Source: Burkholderiales bacterium
GTDB taxonomy: Bacteria > Pseudomonadota > Gammaproteobacteria > Burkholderiales > UBA11063
DNA length: 5,716 nucleotides
Assembly: GCA_020697025.1 (NCBI GenBank)
Contig: JAJFBO010000080.1
Location: 1 to 5,716 of the forward strand
Reading direction: 5' to 3'
In this document: positions 1-5,716 of the stretch, one piece after another
Layout: each line of letters begins with the position of its first letter
Numbering within the stretch: position 1 is the stretch's first letter
Translations under genes and position numbers: made by a program
The notes under the pieces: generated by a model
Seen by the model: the letters and a program-made list of their open reading frames with translations, nothing else
The model's database searches: none
Told to the model about the DNA's origin: nothing

Positions 1-599
1 GCATTTTAAGACAAAATTTTAGTGAAATTCTTGCCAACCATCAATTTATCGCTTTATCGATTTTAATGGGACTTACTTACTCGTTATTAATTACCTTTCA
101 TACAGCAGGTCCTTTTTTGATTCAAAATGTATTTCACTATTCAGCGATACGATTTGGCCACATTGCATTATATTTAGGCATCTTGTTTTTGCTAGCCACA
201 TTTATCTGTCGTTATTTGCTAACCAAATTAAGTGCAAAAACACTTCTTTTAATAGGAACAAATGCTGCGCTGCTAATTGCTATTTTAGCCTTAACCGGCA
301 ATCATTTCCTAAGTAATAATATAATATTAATTACCGTAATTAGCGGGATTATGTTTTTTGCCTGCGGCTTTATATTTCCTTTATCCATGGGACAAGGCAT
401 GTCGTTATTTCGACATATTTCCGGTACTGCCACAGCAATCATGTATATGATTAATACCTTAATCACCAGTACCATGGCGGCTTTAATAAGTTTAGTACAC
501 ATGCATAGCGGCACCCCTTTAATATGTTCATATTTATTTTTAACATTTATATCTGCAGTGGTGTACTGGAAACTAATCCATTGGACTAGAGCAGCGTAG
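1..599 (+). CDS. MFS transporter, Bcr/CflA-like drug resistance family, C-terminal half (5' partial)
   Basis: This is the C-terminal part of an inner-membrane proton-coupled exporter of the major facilitator superfamily. The frame is open from position 3 to the TAG at 597-599 (198 residues), with no stop before the ATG at 66, so that ATG is internal and the true start lies before the window. I see six hydrophobic segments, matching TM7-TM12 of a 12-TM protein. The first runs from FIALSILMG into HTAGPFLIQ, a pattern (aromatic or His, then AGPFLIQ) typical of the second half of Bcr/CflA-type DHA1 exporters. Later come a PLSMGQGMSLF segment and a GTATAIMYMIN segment, where this family usually has its Pro-x-Ala and Gly-Thr-Ala-Ser-Ala motifs. 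Substrate cannot be told from this half. The gene ends 169 bp before the lipoprotein gene, and I see no clear terminator between them. Family assignment is firm for MFS and moderate for Bcr/CflA. Confidence 0.85.
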   Translation, partial: ILRQNFSEILANHQFIALSILMGLTYSLLITFHTAGPFLIQNVFHYSAIRFGHIALYLGILFLLATFICRYLLTKLSAKTLLLIGTNAALLIAILALTGNHFLSNNIILITVISGIMFFACGFIFPLSMGQGMSLFRHISGTATAIMYMINTLITSTMAALISLVHMHSGTPLICSYLFLTFISAVVYWKLIHWTRAA

Positions 600-709
600 A
601 CAAACCTGACTTAAACATTGAGATATATATTAATTAATGAAGTATAATAACTATCTAATACTACTTGAAAATAAGATGTTTATTTAGCAAAACATTTATT
701 TTAAAGAAG

Positions 710-738
710 TTTTAGCATTCTTCCACTTACGGTATAAC
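710..738 (+). promoter_or_regulatory. Weak candidate sigma70 promoter for the lipoprotein gene
   Basis: TATAAC at 733-738 matches the -10 consensus at five of six positions. TTTTAG at 710-715 sits 17 bp upstream but matches the -35 only at three of six. A start near 745 would leave a leader of about 24 nt containing the AAAGG ribosome-binding site at 756-760, eight bases before the ATG at 769. In such A+T-rich DNA similar matches occur by chance. The remaining gap (600-709) holds only A+T-rich sequence with small imperfect inverted repeats, such as AGTAT at 641-645 with ATACT at 658-662, and no convincing terminator. Confidence 0.25.
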
Positions 739-768
739 TCTTGTCATAATTTTTAAAAGGTTTTAATA

Positions 769-1929
769 ATGATTAAAAAAAATATTAATTTGGTAAAAGC
801 AGCAAGCTTATTAATTGCGCTATCCCTAACTTTAACAGCATGCGGAGGCGGTGGCGGCAGTAATAGTGGCGGCCCTAACCCACCTCCGCCTCAAGGTGGC
901 AATTTTACACAAATAACACCTAATGGTGGAGTTCAAGTTCCAACAAACCCACAAGCGGCTACGCTTAATGCTCTTCCACCTTCCGATTATTTTACAGTTA
1001 TGACTATGTCGAATAATGGAACACTTTTTGCCGGCACTGCTTATGGGGCCATTTATCAAATCACAGATGCCAATAATGGATTTAGTAGTATGGGAACACC
1101 AATTGTTAACCCTGATTCGCGAGGAAATTCCATTATTGCTCTGGGTGCAAATCAAAATAGTTATGCTTATGTAACCCTTAGTAATCCATTAACAAGTCAA
1201 GGTACGGCTGGCACTACTATTACAGCAGAAAACACAATTACTGCAATTGCTCTGGCAGCTAATGGGACCGCTTATTATGGAACTTTGAATTCTACTATTG
1301 GAGTAGCTAATAGCGCTCACCCTATAACTCCGTTTACTAGTACTACAATATGTCTTGATTCAAATAAATGCCCTATTACTGCTTTAGGCTTAACTTCAAA
1401 TAACGCTTCTTCCGGTAAGAAGGGAGTTGCTGCATTACAATTTTCTGCAGAATCAAGGCCTGTATTTAATGCCAAGCTAGCTGAAAGTGGGAGCTGGGCA
1501 ACATGGTTTAACAGCAGTGTATTTTGTTTAACACAAAATGGTAGCAGCAGCTGGGTTAGAGCAAGTCTTAATGGTATTCCGCCAGTAGAAGTAGAATCAT
1601 TTGCTTATACTAATGAAAGTGGTATTGAAAGTGTCTCAACTACTGTTGTACCTCAATTTATTACTGCCATGGTAACAAGCCCAACCGGAGATACAAGCGG
1701 TAATATCTACGTGGGAACCAATCTCTTTAATGTATATGTAACTAGTGCTACTGAAGATAATGAATGCGGTGCCGGCTGGACACAAGTTAATAATGTAGCT
1801 CTTGGCAAGTTACAAAACGGATCAGTAGGCATTACTTCCTTAGGTTTAGTAAATAATCAATTAATTGCAGTAGTGAATAACTCAGAATCTGTGATTAGTG
1901 CTTATAAGTATAATGGGAGTGCTAAATAA
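769..1929 (+). CDS. Secreted lipoprotein with Gly/Pro linker and beta-propeller-like repeats, unknown function
   Basis: The product is 386 residues. It starts with a lipoprotein signal peptide: basic MIKKN, a hydrophobic core, then lipobox L22-T23-A24-C25. It should be lipidated on Cys25 and anchored to a membrane, probably the outer one since no Asp follows the Cys. A five-glycine run and a Ser/Asn/Gly/Pro linker with four prolines occupy about residues 26-44. The body (about 73-386) shows recurring units of the form I-T-A-[hydrophobic] followed by N-G-T-hydrophobic-x-x-G-T. These lie near 75-95, 121-135, 156-175, 202-215, 297-320 and 354-375, as expected for a six- or seven-bladed propeller. 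Cys195, Cys201, Cys253 and Cys333 could form disulfides in the periplasm or outside the cell. The ATG at 769 is supported by AAAGG eight bases upstream and by the signal peptide starting right there. I do not recognise the family; the propeller fold is inferred from repeat spacing only. A ligand-binding or assembly role would be a guess. Confidence 0.85.
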   Translation: MIKKNINLVKAASLLIALSLTLTACGGGGGSNSGGPNPPPPQGGNFTQITPNGGVQVPTNPQAATLNALPPSDYFTVMTMSNNGTLFAGTAYGAIYQITDANNGFSSMGTPIVNPDSRGNSIIALGANQNSYAYVTLSNPLTSQGTAGTTITAENTITAIALAANGTAYYGTLNSTIGVANSAHPITPFTSTTICLDSNKCPITALGLTSNNASSGKKGVAALQFSAESRPVFNAKLAESGSWATWFNSSVFCLTQNGSSSWVRASLNGIPPVEVESFAYTNESGIESVSTTVVPQFITAMVTSPTGDTSGNIYVGTNLFNVYVTSATEDNECGAGWTQVNNVALGKLQNGSVGITSLGLVNNQLIAVVNNSESVISAYKYNGSAK

Positions 1930-1956
1930 GTAGTACCTGATATCAATTAAATATAT

Positions 1957-2003
1957 TGGCGGTTAACTGAGGAATTAAACAAAGTGCCGCCATTAATTTC
2001 CTC
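1957..2003 (+). promoter_or_regulatory. Two interleaved inverted repeats around a Shine-Dalgarno in the trhO leader
   Basis: TGGCGG at 1957-1962 is exactly complementary to CCGCCA at 1987-1992. GAGGAA at 1969-1974 is exactly complementary to TTCCTC at 1998-2003. The arms interleave (stem 1 left, stem 2 left, stem 1 right, stem 2 right), which is the arrangement of an H-type pseudoknot or of two alternative hairpins. GAGG is also a good Shine-Dalgarno, and stem 1's right arm covers the first codons after the GTG at 1984. Folding could therefore affect initiation. No U-run follows, so it does not look like a terminator of the lipoprotein gene. A TATATT at 1952-1957 could be a -10 element but lacks a recognisable -35. 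Function is inference only. Confidence 0.3.
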
Positions 2004-2031
2004 TATATTCATAGTTTCTCCAAGAAGTAAA

Positions 2032-3078
2032 ATGAAAAAAAAACCAGAAAAATTATATAATTGTTTAACAGCTGATGAAGCTAAAGCGCTTCTAGAGCAA
2101 GAAAATTTTAAAAGAAAAACTATTTCCTTTTATAAATATTTCCTAATTAATGAACCTAAAACTATGCGAGATGATATATATAAAAGATTATCTGCTTTAG
2201 GGGTTTTTGGCAGGGTTTATTTAGCTCATGAAGGAATTAATGCTCAAATTAGTGTACCTGAGCATAATTTTATAGCAATGCGTGATTATCTATATTCATT
2301 CCCCCCATTAGATGGCATTCGTTTAAATATAGCAGTTGATGATGATGGTAAATCGTTCTGGGTATTAAAAGTAAAAGTGCGGGGTAAAATTGTTGCTGAT
2401 GGTATTACTGATCCAAGTTTCAGTATGGAAAATCTGGGGGCATATGTTAATGCTGAAGAATTTAATAAACTTACAGAAGATCCCGAGACAGTACTAATTG
2501 ATATGCGCAATCATTATGAATATGAAATTGGACACTTTGAAAATGCGATAGAAATTCCCAGTGAAACATTTCGTGAACAATTGCCAATGGCAGTAGAAAT
2601 GATGAAAGATAAAAAAGATAAAAATATTATTATGTATTGCACTGGTGGAATCCGTTGTGAAAAAGCCAGCGCCTGGATGTTGCATAAGGGGTTTAAGAAT
2701 GTATATCATTTAGAAGGCGGAATTATTAATTATGCCAATAAAGTTAATGAAAATGGTCTACCTAATCGATTTATAGGCAAAAATTTTGTATTTGATGGAC
2801 GCCTGGGTGAACAAATAAGTACAACAATCATTTCAAAATGCCATCAATGCGGTAACCCTGCTGATACACATGTAAATTGCACTAATGAAGGCTGCCATCT
2901 TCTATTTATTCAGTGTGAGCAATGCAAAGCAGATTTTGACGGCTGCTGTAGTAATGAATGCCAGGATATTATGCAAATACCGGCACAAGAACGTAAACTG
3001 CTTAGAAGTGGAATTAATAGTGGAGCTAAAGTTTTTAATAAAAGTAAAACTGAATTGAAACCTAAAAAGCCTTTGTAG
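2032..3078 (+). CDS. trhO: TrhO, oxygen-dependent tRNA uridine(34) hydroxylase (YceA/UPF0176, rhodanese family)
   Basis: TrhO hydroxylates U34 of family-box tRNAs to 5-hydroxyuridine in the cytoplasm, the first step toward cmo5U, using O2. From ATG 2032 the product is 348 residues, close to the about 350 of E. coli YceA, and similarity is continuous. The N-terminal domain begins TISFYKYF (from Thr30) and contains [10 protein letters not shown] (65-74). The rhodanese domain follows, with DMRNHYEYE (157-165) and the active loop C203-TGGIR-C209. The C-terminal part is Cys-rich from CHQC (270-273) to Cys310, probably metal-binding. It ends with the family's KVFNKS-type tail. Start choice: ATG 2032 gives the family's usual N-terminus, but its ribosome site is poor (AAGAAG at 2022-2027). 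A GTG at 1984 would add 16 residues (hydrophobic, not seen in E. coli) and has a better GAGG site at 1969-1972. I prefer 2032. mnmC follows 124 bp downstream on the same strand. Confidence 0.95.
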   Translation: MKKKPEKLYNCLTADEAKALLEQENFKRKTISFYKYFLINEPKTMRDDIYKRLSALGVFGRVYLAHEGINAQISVPEHNFIAMRDYLYSFPPLDGIRLNIAVDDDGKSFWVLKVKVRGKIVADGITDPSFSMENLGAYVNAEEFNKLTEDPETVLIDMRNHYEYEIGHFENAIEIPSETFREQLPMAVEMMKDKKDKNIIMYCTGGIRCEKASAWMLHKGFKNVYHLEGGIINYANKVNENGLPNRFIGKNFVFDGRLGEQISTTIISKCHQCGNPADTHVNCTNEGCHLLFIQCEQCKADFDGCCSNECQDIMQIPAQERKLLRSGINSGAKVFNKSKTELKPKKPL

Positions 3079-3202
3079 CAAAGATATCACCATAGTCATG
3101 AAACCTGTTGATTATTATATTACTTTAAATTTATTTGTTGAAAAGTGCACTGCAATATTGGTGTTCTCAAAATGACTAAAAATCTCAATTTGGCAGTAAC
3201 AC

Positions 3203-5230
3203 GTGCATAATAATTATTATGCTAAAATAAACTGGACGAACAATGCCGCTTCATCAGTCCTATTTAATAATGTTTATCATCCATTGGCAACAGAAGAAAG
3301 TAATTATGTATTTATCCAGCAGAACAATCTGGAACAACGATTTTCAAAGCTACAAGATTATGAAGTATTTATAATTGGAGAGACCGGGTTTGGCAGCGGA
3401 CTTAATTTTTTAAATGTGTTGAATTTATGGCAAAATACAGTAACTACAAAAGCAAAACTATTTTTTATAAGCTTTGAACCGCATCCTCTCTCTCCTGCAG
3501 ATTTAAAAAAGATAAACTCTGGTTATCCAAATTCTGAAGAACTTGGAAACCAATATTATCTTCTCTTACTTGCTACCCACAGCCTAAGCTTTAAACAAAA
3601 TGTTTATCTTAATCTTGTAATTGGTGATTTAAATAAGACCTTAAACCAACAAAATTTTCTGGCAGACTGCTGGTTTTTAAATAGGCCTACTCCTGGGTAC
3701 AGCAGTGCAATATGGGATAAATCTGTATTTTTACAAATAGCTAAACTTTGTAAAACAAAAGCAACATTTGCTATTTATACAGCCAAACCTGTAGTTAAAC
3801 AAAATTTACAAAGCGCGGGTTTTCATATAGCACAGAATAAACGCTTTAGTAATGATATGCTACATGGCTATTGGCTAAAAAAAGCTCAAATAGTATGCAA
3901 GTCAGATTTAAAAATAGATGAACCGAACCTAATTTCAACCCCTTTGAAAGCTAAGCCTTGCAAACCAAAGCCATGGTTTGATATATACAAAAGAAATTGT
4001 GATTTACATGTTATTATTATCGGAGGTGGGATAAGTGGCGCAGCAACAGCTTATAGCCTGGCAAAACGAGGTTATCAAGTTAGTGTATATGAACAAAATG
4101 AACTGGCATCAAATAGTGCCAGCAGTATCTATCAGGCTATGCTTTATGGAAGTTTCTCAGCCTATTATAGCGCTATACAAGAACTTGGCTTTAGTGGTTA
4201 CCGCTATAGTCATTTTCTTATAAAGCAACTGCTAAGCATTGATAAAGAAGAATATGGAGACTGTGGATTAATTCAGCTTGGATTTAATCATAAAGAAATT
4301 AAATCACAACTTGATTTCCTGAAATCTTCTATTCCGGAAGATTTTTGTTTCCAAGTAAGTAAAAAGGAAATAGAACGATTTGCAGGTACCAAGGTTAATT
4401 ATGAAGCTGGCTTATATTTTCCTTATGGCTTATGGCTAAATCCACAAACCTTAATAAAAAAACTGCTGGACTCACCTAATATAAAAATAATTTTTGGGCA
4501 TAAAATTGATGATATTGTACAAGATAATGAGAAATGGCAAATAATTAAAGGCGGTAAAATAATTGATGAGTCTGCTAATATAGTGCTTTGCAATGCCAGT
4601 AGCTGTAATAAATTTAATGTTACTAAAAATCTTGATCTACGAAAAATTCGGGGACAAATTAGTATAGTAAAACAGAAAGATAACACATCAACTTCAACTA
4701 AGATTAAACCGGATATTAAATGTATAAAAACAATTTTATGTGGTTTAGGTTATATAACACCTAATCGTCTTGGATGCTACACTATAGGTGCTACTTATGA
4801 TTTTAAAAACATTCATACTTACGTAACAAAAGAAGACCATTTACGAAATTTGGCTACTGCAAGTTTAATATCGGATTCTTTTAAAAAGCTTAATATTGAT
4901 GATTTAACTGGTCAGGCTGCCATAAGAGCTTCTACATATGATTACATGCCATTGGTTGGGCCAATTGCTAATTATACTAAATTTCAAATTGAATACGCCA
5001 AACTGGCAAAAGATAAAAATATTTTTTTAGATAATAAGTGCCCATATTATAAAGGCTTATATTTAAATGTTGCCCACGGCTCAAAAGGGATGTTAACTGC
5101 TCCAATTAGTGGAGAAATCATTGCTAATTATATTGATAATACGCCAATGCCATGCTCTGAAGATTTACGCATGGCATTACATCCAAATCGTTTATATGTC
5201 AGGAAACTAGTAAAAGGGAAAACATTTTAA
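3203..5230 (+). CDS. mnmC: MnmC, bifunctional tRNA 5-methylaminomethyl-2-thiouridine biosynthesis protein, with altered methyltransferase site
   Basis: MnmC completes mnm5(s2)U34. The C-terminal FAD domain converts cmnm5U to nm5U and the N-terminal SAM domain methylates nm5U. The product is 675 residues (E. coli 668) and aligns end to end, finishing PNRLYVRKLVKGK. The SAM loop ETGFGSGLNFL (60-70) and FISFEPHPLSPADL are kept. The catalytic-loop motif, normally Leu-Asp-Gly-Phe-Ala-Pro, reads Leu159-Asn160-Arg161-Pro162-Thr163-Pro164, so the key Asp is gone. The following stretch, up to about residue 225, has lost most conserved glycines. The FAD domain has GGGISG (274-279), acidic Glu297, AIRAS...YMPLVG (573-586) and HGSKGM..AP (625-634). 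Its ASGN-type motif is changed to A306-S-S-I309. GTG 3203 is the only plausible start: an in-frame TAA sits at 3197-3199, no in-frame ATG occurs in the N-terminal half of the methyltransferase domain, and the N-terminus matches in length. No clear Shine-Dalgarno precedes it. Identity is firm; methyltransferase activity is doubtful. Confidence 0.93.
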   Translation: MHNNYYAKINWTNNAASSVLFNNVYHPLATEESNYVFIQQNNLEQRFSKLQDYEVFIIGETGFGSGLNFLNVLNLWQNTVTTKAKLFFISFEPHPLSPADLKKINSGYPNSEELGNQYYLLLLATHSLSFKQNVYLNLVIGDLNKTLNQQNFLADCWFLNRPTPGYSSAIWDKSVFLQIAKLCKTKATFAIYTAKPVVKQNLQSAGFHIAQNKRFSNDMLHGYWLKKAQIVCKSDLKIDEPNLISTPLKAKPCKPKPWFDIYKRNCDLHVIIIGGGISGAATAYSLAKRGYQVSVYEQNELASNSASSIYQAMLYGSFSAYYSAIQELGFSGYRYSHFLIKQLLSIDKEEYGDCGLIQLGFNHKEIKSQLDFLKSSIPEDFCFQVSKKEIERFAGTKVNYEAGLYFPYGLWLNPQTLIKKLLDSPNIKIIFGHKIDDIVQDNEKWQIIKGGKIIDESANIVLCNASSCNKFNVTKNLDLRKIRGQISIVKQKDNTSTSTKIKPDIKCIKTILCGLGYITPNRLGCYTIGATYDFKNIHTYVTKEDHLRNLATASLISDSFKKLNIDDLTGQAAIRASTYDYMPLVGPIANYTKFQIEYAKLAKDKNIFLDNKCPYYKGLYLNVAHGSKGMLTAPISGEIIANYIDNTPMPCSEDLRMALHPNRLYVRKLVKGKTF

Positions 5231-5248
5231 AATTAATTTAAATTTTGA

Positions 5249-5716
5249 TTAACCATACTGCTGTTTCCAGTCTAATTTCATTTTTTTATACTTGGCATTA
5301 GCTTCAGCTAGCTTCCATTTACCAAAAAATATTTTTGCGCTATCTGCTTTTTGCGGATCCCCTGTACCGCGCTCATTTAAACTATAATCATTATCTTTGT
5401 CATATTTTATACCACCTTTATAATTGGTATATCGCCTGGCTCTAGTATAACCCATTTGTAAATATTTACGCGCCATATCTGCACCTACAAAATCATTATC
5501 TGCTAAATATTTAATAAAGAGTTCAAAAATTTTATCACTGCTTGTCTCTGCGATTTCTGGAGTTTTAAATCTCCAGTACTTGCCAATCTCACCTTTATAC
5601 GGCTCACAAATTAAAACACCTTGCTCACCTTTACCGACTTTATATAATTCAGGATGTGCCCTGTAATCAATATCTTTTTTCCAATAATAATTTTTATGAT
5701 CAAAATCTAAATAGCT
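5249..5716 (-). CDS. DUF4385 family protein (5' partial, start beyond window edge)
   Basis: On the minus strand the frame is open from the window edge to the TAA at 5249-5251 (155 residues visible). An internal ATG at 5474-5476 is not the start, because the conserved family sequence continues well upstream of it. From N to C I see DYRAHPELYKVGKGEQGVL, then EPYKGEI, YWRFKTPEIA, DFVGADMARKYLQMGYTRAR, RYTNYKGG and a charged C-terminal helix with DPQKA. This is the signature I remember for DUF4385 (Pfam PF14328): small, soluble proteins of about 150-160 residues with no established function. No signal peptide or membrane segment is visible in this part. The many invariant Arg, Lys, Trp and Tyr residues would suit nucleic-acid or nucleotide binding, but that is speculation. 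The gene converges on mnmC with only 18 bp between stop codons. Probably only a few N-terminal residues are missing. Confidence 0.8.
   Translation of the reverse strand, partial: SYLDFDHKNYYWKKDIDYRAHPELYKVGKGEQGVLICEPYKGEIGKYWRFKTPEIAETSSDKIFELFIKYLADNDFVGADMARKYLQMGYTRARRYTNYKGGIKYDKDNDYSLNERGTGDPQKADSAKIFFGKWKLAEANAKYKKMKLDWKQQYG

Noticed and set aside
66..68. ATG 66 as the start of the first gene
   Set aside because: The frame stays open to the window edge, and residues upstream continue the first transmembrane segment of the MFS C-terminal half.
832..1155. 107-codon open frame on the minus strand within the lipoprotein gene
   Set aside because: It lies wholly inside a well-supported gene, and its composition (Cys-, Ser- and Arg-rich) is what the complement of the Gly/Thr-rich lipoprotein coding sequence gives. 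No ribosome site or domain is visible.
2494..2709. Minus-strand open frame opposite the rhodanese domain of trhO
   Set aside because: The plus strand encodes highly conserved rhodanese residues here; the antisense frame is a by-product of A+T-rich codons.
3144..3151. Perfect 8-bp palindrome AGTGCACT between trhO and mnmC as an operator
   Set aside because: It is a single short palindrome without a flanking promoter or a second copy, so chance is the simpler explanation.
3172..3203. A frameshift joining ATG 3172 to mnmC
   Set aside because: The N-terminus from GTG 3203 already matches MnmC in length and pattern, so no frameshift is needed.
4035..4223. 62-codon plus-strand frame inside mnmC
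   Set aside because: It is in a different frame from the conserved FAD-domain sequence covering the same bases, with no recognisable protein features.
5229..5246. Inverted repeat AAAATT/AATTTT between mnmC and the DUF4385 gene as a terminator
   Set aside because: The stem is six A/T pairs with no G+C core, too weak to be called an intrinsic terminator.

Overview
The window is a low-G+C (about one third by eye) stretch of bacterial chromosome holding five protein genes and no RNA genes, mobile elements or CRISPR arrays that I can see. The best anchors are a TrhO (YceA/UPF0176) protein and a bifunctional MnmC. Both align readily, from memory, with their Escherichia coli counterparts, so a gammaproteobacterium is likely. 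The A+T richness and the glycine-rich lipoprotein start would fit a host-associated lineage such as the Legionellales, but the sequence does not settle the order.

Layout. Positions 1-599 (+) are the C-terminal half of an MFS drug/metabolite exporter of the Bcr/CflA type, cut by the window edge. Positions 769-1929 (+) encode a 386-residue secreted lipoprotein with a Gly/Pro-rich linker and a repetitive, beta-propeller-like body of unknown function. Positions 2032-3078 (+) are trhO, with an alternative GTG start at 1984. Positions 3203-5230 (+) are mnmC. Convergent to it, only 18 bp away, 5249-5716 (-) is a DUF4385-family protein whose first codons lie just outside the window.

The two central genes share a theme. 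TrhO hydroxylates U34 of one set of tRNAs (ho5U, the precursor of the cmo5U family). MnmC finishes mnm5(s2)U34 in another set. The pair therefore looks like a small wobble-uridine modification neighbourhood. The flanking exporter, lipoprotein and DUF4385 protein have no evident link to it.

The most notable observation is that MnmC has lost the conserved Asp-Gly-Phe active-site motif of its methyltransferase domain (Asn-Arg-Pro instead), along with most conserved positions in the last third of that domain. Its SAM-binding loop and the overall reading frame remain. The Ala-Ser-Gly-Asn flavin-site motif of the second domain is also altered. This suggests an MnmC with a degenerate or repurposed methyltransferase half. 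The region just upstream of trhO carries two interleaved inverted repeats that enclose a good Shine-Dalgarno sequence, which is worth a structural check.
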